Shown: one piece after another, positions 32,954-41,053 of the stretch | Layout of the letters: every line of letters begins with the position of its first letter | Position numbering within the stretch: the stretch's first letter is position 1 | Source of the DNA: Streptomyces sp. XD-27 | Lineage (GTDB): Bacteria > Actinomycetota > Actinomycetes > Streptomycetales > Streptomycetaceae | DNA: 64,000 bases | Direction: 5' to 3' | NCBI RefSeq assembly: GCF_030553055.1 | Contig: NZ_CP130713.1 | Coordinates: forward strand, 6,324,001-6,388,000 | Notes under the pieces: generated by a model | Seen by the model: the letters and a program-made list of their open reading frames with translations, nothing else | What the model was told of the DNA's origin: nothing | Databases searched by the model: none | Position numbers and translations under genes: made by a program

Positions 32954-34675
32954 TCAGGCCCCGGGGAGCGGCTCGAACTCCTTGACGGCGTCGATGGCCG
33001 GGCCGTGCGGCGTGTTGGCCTCGCGCTCGATCATGATCTCCACGAGCACCGGGCGCCGCGTGGTCTGCGCCTCCTTGCGGGCCCACTCCAGGCTGGACCG
33101 GATGTCCTTCGGGTCGTAGACCCGGGTGCCGGAGCAGCCGTACGCCTCCATGATCTTGACGTTGTCGGAGCCGTACTCGTCGTAGTGGATGTCGACCTGG
33201 TAGTTCATGTCGAACGGGATCGACGCCTGGCGGATCAGGCCCAGGTACTCGTTGTTCAGCATGATGATGACGTACGGGACGTTGTACTGGGCCGCGACCG
33301 CGAGCTCCTCGACCATGTACTGGAAGCCGTAGTCACCGACGATGCCGACGACCTCGTTGTCCTTGCCCTCGTTCTCCAGGGCCTTCTTCACGCCGATCGC
33401 CGCCGGGATCTCCCAGCCGAGCGGGCCCGCCTGGCCGCAGATCTGGTAGTGGCGCGGCTTGTACGCCTTCTGGTGCTGGCCGCCCCAGATCTGGTACAGG
33501 CCGATCGCGGTGACGAAGTAGGTGTCCTCGTCGAAGACCTCGTTGATCTCCTTGTAGGCCCTCGGGGCCTTGATCGGGACGTCGTCGAAGTCCTCGCGCC
33601 GGGTCAGGGTCTGCCGCAGCTCCTGGACCCGGGCCACCCACGCGCCGTCCGTACGCGTCAGCTTCCTCGCCTTGGCGGCGTCGATCAGCGCGCGCAGGAA
33701 CAGCCTGGCGTCCGAGACGATGCCCAGGTCCGGCTCGAAGACCTTGCCGAGCTGGGTGGCCTCGATGTCGACGTGGATGAACTTCCGCGTCCCCCGGTAG
33801 GTGTCCAGCTGCCCGGTGTGGCGGTCGCCGAAGCGGGCGCCGACCGCCAGCACGGTGTCGGACTCCAGGAACGACTGGTTGCCGTACCGCTGCGAGGTCT
33901 GCACCCCCGTCATGCCGGAGTACAGCGCGTGGTCCTCATCGATGGCGCCCTTGCCCATCAAGGTCACCTGGACCGGTATCCGCAGCAGCTCCGCCAGCTC
34001 GCGCACCTCGTCTGCGGCCTCGGCGATGATCACGCCGCCGCCCGCCAGGATCAGCGGCTTCTCGGCCGCCAGCAGCAGGTCGAGGGCGGCCTCGACGCGC
34101 GGCAGGTGCGGCTTGACCGCCTCGACGGCCAGCGGGGCGTCGATCTCCGGGTCGTACCAGATCTCGCGCTGGGCGACGTCGACCGGGATGTCGATCAGGA
34201 CCGGACCCGGACGGCCGGAGCGGGCGATCCGGAACGCCTCGCGGAAGATCCACGGGGCCTGTGCGGCCTCCTTGATCTGCACCGCCCACTTCGTCACCGG
34301 CTTGGCGATGTCGACGATGTCGACCGCCTGGAACGCCTCCTGGTGCAGCTTGGTGGAGGCGGCCTGGCCGGTGATGCAGATGATCGGGATCGAGTCCGCG
34401 ATGGTGGTGTACAGACCGGTGATCATGTTGGTGCCGGCCGGCCCCGAGGTGCCGATGGCCACGCCCACCTTGCCGGTCGTACGGGCCCACCCGTCCGCCA
34501 TGTGGGTGGCGCCCTCCTCGTGGCGGACCGTCAGGTGGTCGATGCCGCCGACCGTCTCCATCGCCTTGTACAGCGGGAGGATCGCGGCGCCGGGGCAGCC
34601 GTACGCGATGTCGACACCCTCGGACCTCAGGACGTGGACGACCGCCTCCATGGCGGGCATCTTGCGCAGAGCCAT
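32954..34675 (-). CDS. gcl: glyoxylate carboligase (tartronate-semialdehyde synthase)
   Basis: 573 residues. A ThDP enzyme of the acetolactate-synthase fold that joins two glyoxylates to tartronate semialdehyde plus CO2. Visible: IAYGCPGAAILPLYKAM, RHEEGATHMADGWARTTGK, and the ThDP motif GDYGFQYMVEELAVAAQYN with NNEYLG. The usual catalytic Glu of the fold is replaced in Gcl by Val; VDIAYGCPGA is consistent with that subgroup. The FAD region lies around VQTSQRYGNQSFLESD. The start ATG is 3 nt after the glxR stop, so hyi-glxR-gcl is one operon. It uses glyoxylate released from allantoate/ureidoglycolate. Confidence 0.94.
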   Translation of the reverse strand: MALRKMPAMEAVVHVLRSEGVDIAYGCPGAAILPLYKAMETVGGIDHLTVRHEEGATHMADGWARTTGKVGVAIGTSGPAGTNMITGLYTTIADSIPIICITGQAASTKLHQEAFQAVDIVDIAKPVTKWAVQIKEAAQAPWIFREAFRIARSGRPGPVLIDIPVDVAQREIWYDPEIDAPLAVEAVKPHLPRVEAALDLLLAAEKPLILAGGGVIIAEAADEVRELAELLRIPVQVTLMGKGAIDEDHALYSGMTGVQTSQRYGNQSFLESDTVLAVGARFGDRHTGQLDTYRGTRKFIHVDIEATQLGKVFEPDLGIVSDARLFLRALIDAAKARKLTRTDGAWVARVQELRQTLTRREDFDDVPIKAPRAYKEINEVFDEDTYFVTAIGLYQIWGGQHQKAYKPRHYQICGQAGPLGWEIPAAIGVKKALENEGKDNEVVGIVGDYGFQYMVEELAVAAQYNVPYVIIMLNNEYLGLIRQASIPFDMNYQVDIHYDEYGSDNVKIMEAYGCSGTRVYDPKDIRSSLEWARKEAQTTRRPVLVEIMIEREANTPHGPAIDAVKEFEPLPGA

Positions 34676-34678
34676 GGC

Positions 34679-35575
34679 TCAGCCCTCGACCTTCTGGCCC
34701 GAGAGCCGCTCGACGCCGCGCAGCAGCGCGGAGTGGTCCAGGCCGCCGTCGCCCTGGGCGCGCAGCGAGGCGACCAGGTTCGCGACCACGGCGCCGACCG
34801 GCAGGGCGGCGCCGACGTTCCGGGCGGCGTCGGTGACGATGCCCATGTCCTTGTGGTGCAGGTCGATCCGGAAGCCGGGCTTGAAGTCCCGGTTCAGGAA
34901 GTTGCCCGTCTTGCGGGCCAGGACGGTGGAGCCGGCCAGCCCGCCGCCCAGGACGTCGAGGGCGGCGGCCAGGTCCACGCCGGACTTCTCCAGGAAGACC
35001 ACGGCCTCGGCGCACGCCTGGATGTTGACCGCGACGATCAGCTGGTTGGCGGCCTTCACCGTCTGGCCGGAGCCGTGCGGGCCGCACAGCACGATGGTCT
35101 TGCCGAGCACGTCGAGGATCGGCTTGGCCGCGTCGAAGTCGTCCTGGGTGCCGCCGACCATGATGGACAGCACGGCCTCGATCGCGCCCGCCTCGCCGCC
35201 GGAGACCGGGGCGTCCAGCACCCGCACGCCCTTCTCGGCCGCGGCCGCGGCCAGGTCGACCGAGGTCTGCGGGGTGATGGAGGACATGTCGATCAGGAGG
35301 GCGCCGCGCCTGGCGTTGGCCAGGATGCCGTCCTCGCCGTAGGCGATGGCCTCGACCTGCGGGGAGGCCGGGACCATGGTGATGATGACGTCGGCGTCCC
35401 GGACGGCCTCGGCGATCGAGCCGGCGGCGGTGCCGCCGGCGGCGGCGAGCCGGTCGAGCTTGTCCTGCTCGAGGGTGTAGCCGGTGACGGAGTAGCCCGC
35501 CTTGATCAGGTTCTCGGACATGGGGGAGCCCATGATCCCGAGACCGATCCAGGCGATGTGGGGCAGATTGCTCAT
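34679..35575 (-). CDS. glxR: 2-hydroxy-3-oxopropionate (tartronate semialdehyde) reductase
   Basis: 298 residues. A beta-hydroxyacid dehydrogenase that reduces tartronate semialdehyde to D-glycerate. Rossmann start IAWIGLGIMGSPMSENLIKA (the GLGxMGxxMxxN motif), substrate signature DAPVSGGEAGA near residue 120, and the catalytic lysine in GQTVKAANQL (about 172). It lies between hyi and gcl in one operon, so glyoxylate is carried through to glycerate by successive products. Full length, no anomalies. The start ATG is at 35575 with AGAGGCACCCTC upstream. Confidence 0.94.
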   Translation of the reverse strand: MSNLPHIAWIGLGIMGSPMSENLIKAGYSVTGYTLEQDKLDRLAAAGGTAAGSIAEAVRDADVIITMVPASPQVEAIAYGEDGILANARRGALLIDMSSITPQTSVDLAAAAAEKGVRVLDAPVSGGEAGAIEAVLSIMVGGTQDDFDAAKPILDVLGKTIVLCGPHGSGQTVKAANQLIVAVNIQACAEAVVFLEKSGVDLAAALDVLGGGLAGSTVLARKTGNFLNRDFKPGFRIDLHHKDMGIVTDAARNVGAALPVGAVVANLVASLRAQGDGGLDHSALLRGVERLSGQKVEG

Positions 35576-35629
35576 GAGGGTGCCTCTTTCAAAGCTTCGG
35601 TACGAAAACGGCGGCGCGCGGCGCGGGGG

Positions 35630-36451
35630 TCAGGCCGGCAGCCAGCCGAAGGAGTCGGCGCTCGGGCGGTCGCCCGCCTTGTACTCCAGGCCCACCCAGC
35701 CGTCGTAGCCCGCCTTGCGGAGCTGGTCGAGCAGCTCCTCCAGCGGCAGGGAGCCGGTGCCGGGGGCGCCGCGGCCGGGGTTGTCCGCGATCTGTACGTG
35801 GCCGGTCTTGGCGGCGTGGGCGTCGATGACCTCGGGCAGGTTCTCGCCGTTCATCGACAGGTGGTACAGGTCCATCAGGAACCTGGCGTTGCCGAGGCCG
35901 GTGGCGGCGTTGACCTTGTCCACGACCTCGATGGCGGCGGGTGCGCTCACCAGCGGGTAGAGCGGGGACTCCGGCGCGTTCAGCGCCTCGATCAGCAGCG
36001 TCGCGCCCACCCGGTCGGCGGCGCGGGCCGCCAGGACCAGGTTCTCCAGCGCGAGGCTGTCCTGGATCTGCGGGTCGACGCCCGCGATCCGGTTGCCGTA
36101 GAGCGCGTTCAGCGCGGTGCACCCCACCGACCGGGCGAAGTCGGCCGCCACGTCGATGTTGGCGCGGAAGCGGTCCGACTCCTCACCGGGGAGGGACAGG
36201 GCGCCGCGGTCGGGGCCCGGGAGCTGCCCGGCGTAGAAGTTCAGGCCCACGAGCTGCGTCCCGGCGGCGTCCAACGCCACGGCAAGGGCGTCGAGTTCGG
36301 CCTGCGGAGGCGTGGGCGAGTCGACCCAGGGCCACCACAGCTCCACCGCGCGGAAGCCCGCCGCGGCGGCGGCCGCCGGGCGCTCCAGCAGCGGAAGCTC
36401 CGTGAAGAGGATCGAGAGGTTCACATCGAAGCGCTGGTCCTGGAATCCCAC
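35630..36451 (-). CDS. hyi: hydroxypyruvate isomerase
   Basis: 273 residues from a GTG, with AAGGAG about 11 nt upstream. A TIM-barrel of the xylose-isomerase-like group: RFDVNLSILFTELPLLER, then AVELWWPW, GLNFYAGQLPGPDRG, metal-ligand Glu in TLLIEALNAPESP, FLMDLYHLSMNGEN (Asp/His ligands) and HVQIADNPGRGAPGTG. It interconverts hydroxypyruvate and tartronate semialdehyde. First gene of the hyi-glxR-gcl operon. Its promoter region carries the operator TTCCGTATCGCGGAA that overlaps the ribosome-binding site, so regulation is probably by AllR. Confidence 0.93.
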   Translation of the reverse strand: MGFQDQRFDVNLSILFTELPLLERPAAAAAAGFRAVELWWPWVDSPTPPQAELDALAVALDAAGTQLVGLNFYAGQLPGPDRGALSLPGEESDRFRANIDVAADFARSVGCTALNALYGNRIAGVDPQIQDSLALENLVLAARAADRVGATLLIEALNAPESPLYPLVSAPAAIEVVDKVNAATGLGNARFLMDLYHLSMNGENLPEVIDAHAAKTGHVQIADNPGRGAPGTGSLPLEELLDQLRKAGYDGWVGLEYKAGDRPSADSFGWLPA

Positions 36452-36465
36452 TGGCGCTGCGCTCC

Positions 36466-36480
36466 TTCCGTATCGCGGAA
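36466..36480. promoter_or_regulatory. AllR-type operator before hyi
   Basis: TTCCGTATCGCGGAA, an imperfect palindrome TTCCGy-N3-rCGGAA, lies between a minus-strand TTGACA box (36527-36532) and the hyi start and touches its AGGAG site. It is nearly identical to the site before the catalase gene. Confidence 0.7.
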
Positions 36481-36573
36481 GTTGGTTTCTGTCTGACGGA
36501 AGAGTGCAGCGGACTTCGGCGGGCTGTCAAGTGGGGCTGCCGGATCCGCGGCCGGGCGCAGTAGGTTGGCCGG

Positions 36574-36825
36574 GTGAGATTGAAGGTGGAGTTCACGACC
36601 GAGCCGTTCGACCTCGACGAGGCGCCGCCGCACGCGGTGGCGGCCCGCGAGGTGCTGCAGTCCGCCCAGCTGGACGCCGTCGACGTGGGTCCCTTCGGCA
36701 ACACCGCCGAGGGCCGGGCGGAACAGGTGCTCAGCGCCGTGGACGAACTGCTGCGCAAGTCCCTGGCCGCCGGTGCCACCCGGGTGTCGTTGCAGGTCAA
36801 CGTGGTAGGGGAGGGCGAGGCGTGA
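36574..36825 (+). CDS. small conserved protein of unknown function in the purine locus
   Basis: 83 residues, from a GTG that lies 6 nt after TAGGTT, the layout of a leaderless promoter. Strand-helix-strand pattern: LKVEFTTEPFDLDEAPP, then AVAAREVLQSAQLDAVDVGP, HxxL-type helix AEQVLSAVDELLRKSLAAGA, strand VSLQVNVVGE. It resembles a small ferredoxin-like ligand-binding fold, but I cannot name a family. Its TGA overlaps the GTG of the next gene, so it is coupled to a helix-turn-helix protein and is probably regulatory. Confidence 0.75.
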   Translation: MRLKVEFTTEPFDLDEAPPHAVAAREVLQSAQLDAVDVGPFGNTAEGRAEQVLSAVDELLRKSLAAGATRVSLQVNVVGEGEA

Positions 36826-37223
36826 TCGATTCCGCCGACCACCCGTCCGTCGCCGCCGACCACCCGTTCGTGGCCGCGGTCAAGCCGCTCGTCGACGCCA
36901 TGGGCGGCGAGATGGTCGCGCCGGACCGCGCCGAGGGCGACGACGTCGTGCTCTCCTGGGAGGGTCGGGAGCTGGTGGCCGTCCGGCTGCCGCACCTGTC
37001 CGACTCGCTGGACCACATCCTCGCCGAGCTCCAGCGCCGCCACGGCATGCCGCTGGCGGAGCTGGACCGCAAGACCAAGCAGTCGGTCGTGCGCATCCTG
37101 GAGCAGCGCGGCGCGTTCTCGGTGCGACACGGCGTGGAGACCGTGGCCGCCGCGCTCGGCGTCAGCCGCTTCACGGTTTACAACTACCTGAACCGGGAGA
37201 GTGCGGCGAAGGCCGGGGAGTGA
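36822..37223 (+). CDS. helix-turn-helix protein, likely regulator in the purine locus
   Basis: 133 residues; GTG at 36822 overlapping the previous stop as GTGA. The middle (VVLSWEGRELVAVRLPHL, LDHILAELQRRHGMPLAELD) is a small alpha/beta domain. The C-terminus (RHGVETVAAALGVSRFTVYN then YLNR) is a clear Fis/PucR-like helix-turn-helix. It precedes uraD on the same strand and, with the small protein before it, may sense a purine breakdown product. The family is not named with certainty. Direct repeats with TAA/TGA-containing units follow its stop. Confidence 0.75.
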   Translation: MIDSADHPSVAADHPFVAAVKPLVDAMGGEMVAPDRAEGDDVVLSWEGRELVAVRLPHLSDSLDHILAELQRRHGMPLAELDRKTKQSVVRILEQRGAFSVRHGVETVAAALGVSRFTVYNYLNRESAAKAGE

Positions 37224-37312
37224 CGGCGAGCCCGGCGCGTAACGGCGAGTAATGGCGCGACCGGCGGGTAACCTCGCGGCAACGTCTGTTACCAGAAGTT
37301 TTCAACAAAGTG

Positions 37313-37349
37313 TTGACGGGTTGTACCGGCGGCTCCTAGCTTGCCGGTG
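37313..37349 (+). promoter_or_regulatory. leaderless promoter of uraD
   Basis: TTGACG (37313-37318), 18-nt spacer, TAGCTT (37337-37342), then GTG at 37349. The inverted repeat CAACA-AAG-TGTTG (37303-37315) overlaps the -35 box and could be an operator distinct from the TTCC-N7-GGAA sites. Confidence 0.65.
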
Positions 37350-37852
37350 TGACTTCCAGCGCGACGCCGGGCCTCACCCGGCTCAACTCAAGCGACGAGC
37401 CGCAGGCGGCCGAGCTGCTGCGCGAGGTGTGCGCCAGCCGGTCGTGGAGCGCGGCGGTGGCGGGCGGCCGCCCGTACGCCGACGCGGAGGCCCTCTACGC
37501 CGCGAGTGACGCCGCCATGGCGGCCCTCACCCCCGCCGACCTCGCCGAGGCGATGGCGGGCCACCCGCCCATCGGGCGCCCCAAGCCGGGCGACCCGACC
37601 TCGGCGCGGGAGCAGAGCGGGGTACAGGAGTCCGTGCGCGAGGAACTGCTCGAACTCAACCTCGCGTACCAGGACCGGCACGGCCACGTCTTCCTGATCT
37701 GCGCCACCGGCCGCACCGGCGACCAGATGCTCGCCGCCCTCAAGGAGCGGATCGGCAACGACCCGAACACCGAGCGCGAGATCGTCCGCACCGAACTGGG
37801 GAAGATCAACCGCATCCGGCTGACCCGGCTCGTAGAGGGAGAGAGCGCATGA
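37349..37852 (+). CDS. uraD: OHCU decarboxylase
   Basis: 167 residues, leaderless GTG start. It decarboxylates 2-oxo-4-hydroxy-4-carboxy-5-ureidoimidazoline to S-allantoin, the last step of urate oxidation. The family motif with catalytic His is GHPPIGRPKPGD (H72; usual form HPRIG), followed by AREQSGV, then LNLAYQDRHGHVFLICATGR (helix and strand lining the site) and the C-terminal GKINRIRLTRLV with the conserved Arg. Overlaps the next gene by 4 nt (ATGA). First gene of uraD-uraH-uricase, in reverse order of the pathway. Confidence 0.93.
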   Translation: MTSSATPGLTRLNSSDEPQAAELLREVCASRSWSAAVAGGRPYADAEALYAASDAAMAALTPADLAEAMAGHPPIGRPKPGDPTSAREQSGVQESVREELLELNLAYQDRHGHVFLICATGRTGDQMLAALKERIGNDPNTEREIVRTELGKINRIRLTRLVEGESA

Positions 37853-38238
37853 GCACGGACACCACCGCCTCCGTCTCCACCCACATCCTGGACACCAGTG
37901 CCGGCCGCCCCGCCGAGGGCGTCGCCGTGCGGCTCTCCGCCCGCGCGGGCCGCGAGGCGGACTGGCAGCCGCTCGGTGGCTCCGCGACCGACGCGGACGG
38001 CCGGTGCAAGGACCTTCCGGCCCTGCCGGAGGGGACGACCCACGTGCGGCTCGACTTCGCCGTCGAGCCGTACTTCGAGAAGAAGCAAGCCGATGCGCAG
38101 CAGGACGCCCCCGCGAATCGGGACAGCGGCGCGTTCTTCCCCGAGGTGGCGATCACCTTCGCCGTCACGCCCGGAGAGCACTACCACGTACCGCTGCTGC
38201 TCAACCCGTTCGGCTACTCCGTTTACCGAGGGAGCTAG
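37849..38238 (+). CDS. uraH: 5-hydroxyisourate hydrolase (transthyretin-like)
   Basis: 129 residues. Signature motifs: VSTHILDTSAGRPAEGVAVRL (His in STHILD), the inner DGRCKDLP with conserved Arg, and the invariant C-terminal tetrapeptide YRGS. It hydrolyses 5-hydroxyisourate made by uricase to OHCU. The start ATG overlaps the uraD stop (ATGA), so the two are translationally coupled. Uricase starts 6 nt after its stop. Full length and normal. Confidence 0.94.
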   Translation: MSTDTTASVSTHILDTSAGRPAEGVAVRLSARAGREADWQPLGGSATDADGRCKDLPALPEGTTHVRLDFAVEPYFEKKQADAQQDAPANRDSGAFFPEVAITFAVTPGEHYHVPLLLNPFGYSVYRGS

Positions 38239-38244
38239 CAGACA

Positions 38245-39168
38245 ATGCCCACGATTCTCGGCCAGAACCAGTACGGCAAAGCAGAGAACCGCGTCGTCAA
38301 GATCACGCGGGACGGCGCCACGCACCACATCAAGGACCTCAACGTCTCCGTCGCGCTCTCCGGCGACATGGACGAGGTCCACCTCTCCGGCTCCAACGCC
38401 AGCGTCCTGCCGACCGACACCACCAAGAACACGGTGTACGCGTTCGCCAAGGAGCACGGCATCGAGTCGGCCGAGCAGTTCGGCATCCACCTGGCCCGGC
38501 ATTTCGTGACCAGCCAGGAGCCGATCCACCGCGCCCGGATCCGGATCGAGGAGTACGCCTGGGAGCGCATCGAGACCTCCGACGGCAACTCCCGCTTCAT
38601 CGGCGCCGACGAGGTCAAGCACTCCTTCGTCCGCAAGGGCCAGGAGACCCGCACCACCCAGATCACCTTCGACGGCGAGCGCTGGCAGGTGATATCCGGG
38701 CTGAAGGACCTGGTGGTGATGAACTCCACCAACTCGGAGTTCTGGGGCTACATCAAGGACAAGTACACGACGCTCCAGGAGGCGTACGACCGCATCCTCG
38801 CCACCCAGGTGTCGTCCCAGTGGCGCTACGGCTGGTCCACTGACGAGGAGCGCATGCCGAACTGGGACAAGTCCTACGCCCAGGCCAAGAAGCACATGCT
38901 CCAGGCCTTCGCGGAGAGCTACTCCCTCTCGCTCCAGCAGACCCTGTACCAAATGGGCGCACGGGTCATCAACAGCCGCAGCGAGATCGACGAGATCCGC
39001 TTCTCGCTGCCGAACAAGCACCACTTCCTGGTCGATCTCGAACCGTTCGGCCTGAAGAACGACAATGAGGTCTACTTCGCCGCCGACCGCCCGTACGGCC
39101 TCATCGAGGCCACCATCCTGCGGGACGGCGTCGAGCCGCAGATCCCGGTCGACCTGACCAACCTGTAG
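38245..39168 (+). CDS. uox: urate oxidase (uricase)
   Basis: 307 residues, cofactor-free uricase with tandem T-fold domains. Seen: LGQNQYGKAENRVVKITRDG at the N-terminus with the catalytic Lys region, then LPTDTTKNTVYAFAKEHGI (the catalytic Thr loop of uricases), RHFVTSQEPIHRARIRIEEY, FIGADEVKHSFVRKG, DLVVMNSTNSEFWGYIKDKY and LPNKHHFLVDLEPFG. It oxidises urate with O2 to 5-hydroxyisourate and H2O2; the product feeds UraH and UraD encoded just upstream. No peroxisome-type tail, as expected in bacteria. The ribosome-binding site GAGGGAG lies within the end of uraH. Confidence 0.96.
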   Translation: MPTILGQNQYGKAENRVVKITRDGATHHIKDLNVSVALSGDMDEVHLSGSNASVLPTDTTKNTVYAFAKEHGIESAEQFGIHLARHFVTSQEPIHRARIRIEEYAWERIETSDGNSRFIGADEVKHSFVRKGQETRTTQITFDGERWQVISGLKDLVVMNSTNSEFWGYIKDKYTTLQEAYDRILATQVSSQWRYGWSTDEERMPNWDKSYAQAKKHMLQAFAESYSLSLQQTLYQMGARVINSRSEIDEIRFSLPNKHHFLVDLEPFGLKNDNEVYFAADRPYGLIEATILRDGVEPQIPVDLTNL

Positions 39169-39327
39169 GGCGGCTGTCCTGCAGGGCCATCCCCCGACGC
39201 GCGCGCCGGCGTCGCTCCCAGGGGAGAGCGGGGGCATCTGCGCACACTGAGCAGTACCGCGGGCCCGGTCGTCACCCCGCTCGACCCCCGGGCCCGCGCA
39301 TTCCACAGGGAAGAACGAGGAACCCCC

Positions 39328-40707
39328 ATGGCAGCTTCGCGCATCGTCATCGAGAACTGCGCCATCGCGACCGTGGACGCGCACGACACCGAGTACGCCT
39401 CCGGCCACGTCGTGATCGCCGACAACCGCATCGAATCCGTGGGGGCGGGCGCGGCCCCCGGCCGGCTGGAGAACGTGGTCCGCCGGATCGACGGCACCGG
39501 CCACCTGGCCACCCCCGGCCTGGTCAACACCCATCACCACTTCTACCAGTGGATCACCCGGGGCCTGGCCCAGGACTGCAACCTCTTCAACTGGCTGGTC
39601 GCGCTCTACCCGACCTGGGCCCGCATCGACGAGCAGATGGTGCACGCGGCCGCCCAGGGCTCGCTGGCCATGATGGCCCGCGGCGGCGTGACCACCGCCA
39701 TGGACCACCACTACGTCTTCCCGCGCGGCTCCGGCGACCTGTCCGGCACCATCGTCCGCGCCGCCGCCGACATGGGGGTCCGGTTCACCCTGGCCCGCGG
39801 CTCCATGGACCGCGGCGAGTCCGACGGCGGGCTGCCGCCGGACTTCGCCGTCGAGACCCTCGACGGGGCGCTGGCCGCCACCGAGGAGACCATCGACCGG
39901 CACCACGACGCCTCGTTCGACGCCATGACGCAGATCGCGGTGGCACCCTGCTCGCCGTTCTCCGTCTCCACCGAGCTGATGCGCCAGGGCGCCGAACTGG
40001 CCCGCGCCAAGGGCGTACGGCTCCACACCCACGGCTCGGAGACCGTGGAGGAGGAGAAGTTCTGCCACGAGCTGTTCGGCATGGGCCCCACCGACTACTT
40101 CGAGTCCACCGGCTGGCTCGGCGAGGACGTGTGGATGGCGCACTGCGTCCACATGACCGACTCCGACATCGCCGCCTTCGCCCGTACCAGGACCGGCGTC
40201 GCCCACTGCCCCTCCTCCAACGCCCGGCTGGCCGCCGGCATCGCCCGCGTCCCCGACATGCTCGCCGCGGGCGTCCCCGTAGGCCTCGGCGTGGACGGCA
40301 CCGCCTCCAACGAGTCCGGCGAACTGCACACCGAACTGCGCAACGCGCTGCTCATCAACCGCCTCGGCGGCCACCGGGAGCAGGCGCTGAACGCCCGCCA
40401 GGCGCTGCGTCTGGGCACCTACGGCGGCGCCCAGGTGCTCGGCCGCGCGGACCAGATCGGCTCACTGGAGGCCGGCAAGCTCGCCGACCTGGTGCTGTGG
40501 AAGCTCGACGGCATCGGCCACGCGTCGATCGCCGACCCGGTGGCGGCACTGGTCTTCGGCGCGGCCGCCCCGGTGACCCTCTCCCTCGTCAACGGCAGGC
40601 CCGTCGTCGAGGCGGGCCGCCTCACCACCGCCGACGAGGACGCCATCGCCCGCAGCACGCGGGAGGAGGCCCGGCGCCTCGCCCGCATCGCCGCCGCCGC
40701 GGGCTGA
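39328..40707 (+). CDS. 8-oxoguanine deaminase-type amidohydrolase
   Basis: 459 residues. Amidohydrolase superfamily with metal ligands TPGLVNTHHHFYQWITRG (HxH), RLHTHGSETVEEE, AHCVHMTDSDIAAFARTRTG and the Asp in GLGVDGTASNESGELHTE. The VNTHHHFYQ start matches the 8-oxoguanine deaminase/hydroxydechloroatrazine ethylaminohydrolase group. In this setting it probably deaminates 8-oxoguanine or a related purine to urate, feeding the uricase encoded 160 nt upstream. GAAGAACGAGGA precedes the ATG. A strong hairpin terminator follows at 40888. Confidence 0.88.
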   Translation: MAASRIVIENCAIATVDAHDTEYASGHVVIADNRIESVGAGAAPGRLENVVRRIDGTGHLATPGLVNTHHHFYQWITRGLAQDCNLFNWLVALYPTWARIDEQMVHAAAQGSLAMMARGGVTTAMDHHYVFPRGSGDLSGTIVRAAADMGVRFTLARGSMDRGESDGGLPPDFAVETLDGALAATEETIDRHHDASFDAMTQIAVAPCSPFSVSTELMRQGAELARAKGVRLHTHGSETVEEEKFCHELFGMGPTDYFESTGWLGEDVWMAHCVHMTDSDIAAFARTRTGVAHCPSSNARLAAGIARVPDMLAAGVPVGLGVDGTASNESGELHTELRNALLINRLGGHREQALNARQALRLGTYGGAQVLGRADQIGSLEAGKLADLVLWKLDGIGHASIADPVAALVFGAAAPVTLSLVNGRPVVEAGRLTTADEDAIARSTREEARRLARIAAAAG

Positions 40708-41053
40708 CCCCCGCGCCACGGCGCACACCGCCGCACAGCACAACATCAGCGGCACAGCACAACACCACAGGAACTCGGCCGGGAGGGACGGCTCCCGGCC
40801 GGGCTCGTGGACCTCTTCGGCCACGAGCGCCGCGCCCGGGGGCGGGGGCCCGTAACCCACGTCCCCGGGCGCGGTGGAAGTCTTCCGAAGGGAGCCCCAC
40901 CGGGCTCCCTTCTGCCGTACGCGCACCCGTACCCGTAGCCGTGCGCTCCCCGTACGCGCACCCGCACGCGTCTGAGCACCACCAGCACACCCCCCACAGC
41001 ACCTCCCTGAAACCCGCGTCCGCCGTGGCGTGTTACCCGACAGGAGGATCGGC
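40708..41053. other. gene-free stretch between deaminase and permease
   Basis: Only the hairpin terminator at 40888-40911 and a set of CGTACGCGCACCCGTA-like short repeats (about 40916-40967) are seen. No coding sequence is supported. Confidence 0.5.
40888..40911 (+). terminator. hairpin terminator after the uricase-deaminase genes
   Basis: AAGGGAGCCC-CACC-GGGCTCCCTT is a perfect 10-bp stem with a 4-nt loop, ending the rightward purine genes before the permease. Confidence 0.8.

Noticed and set aside
32855..36496. 1213-codon open frame on the plus strand
   Set aside because: Antisense to gcl, glxR and hyi, which have clear family motifs and ribosome-binding sites.
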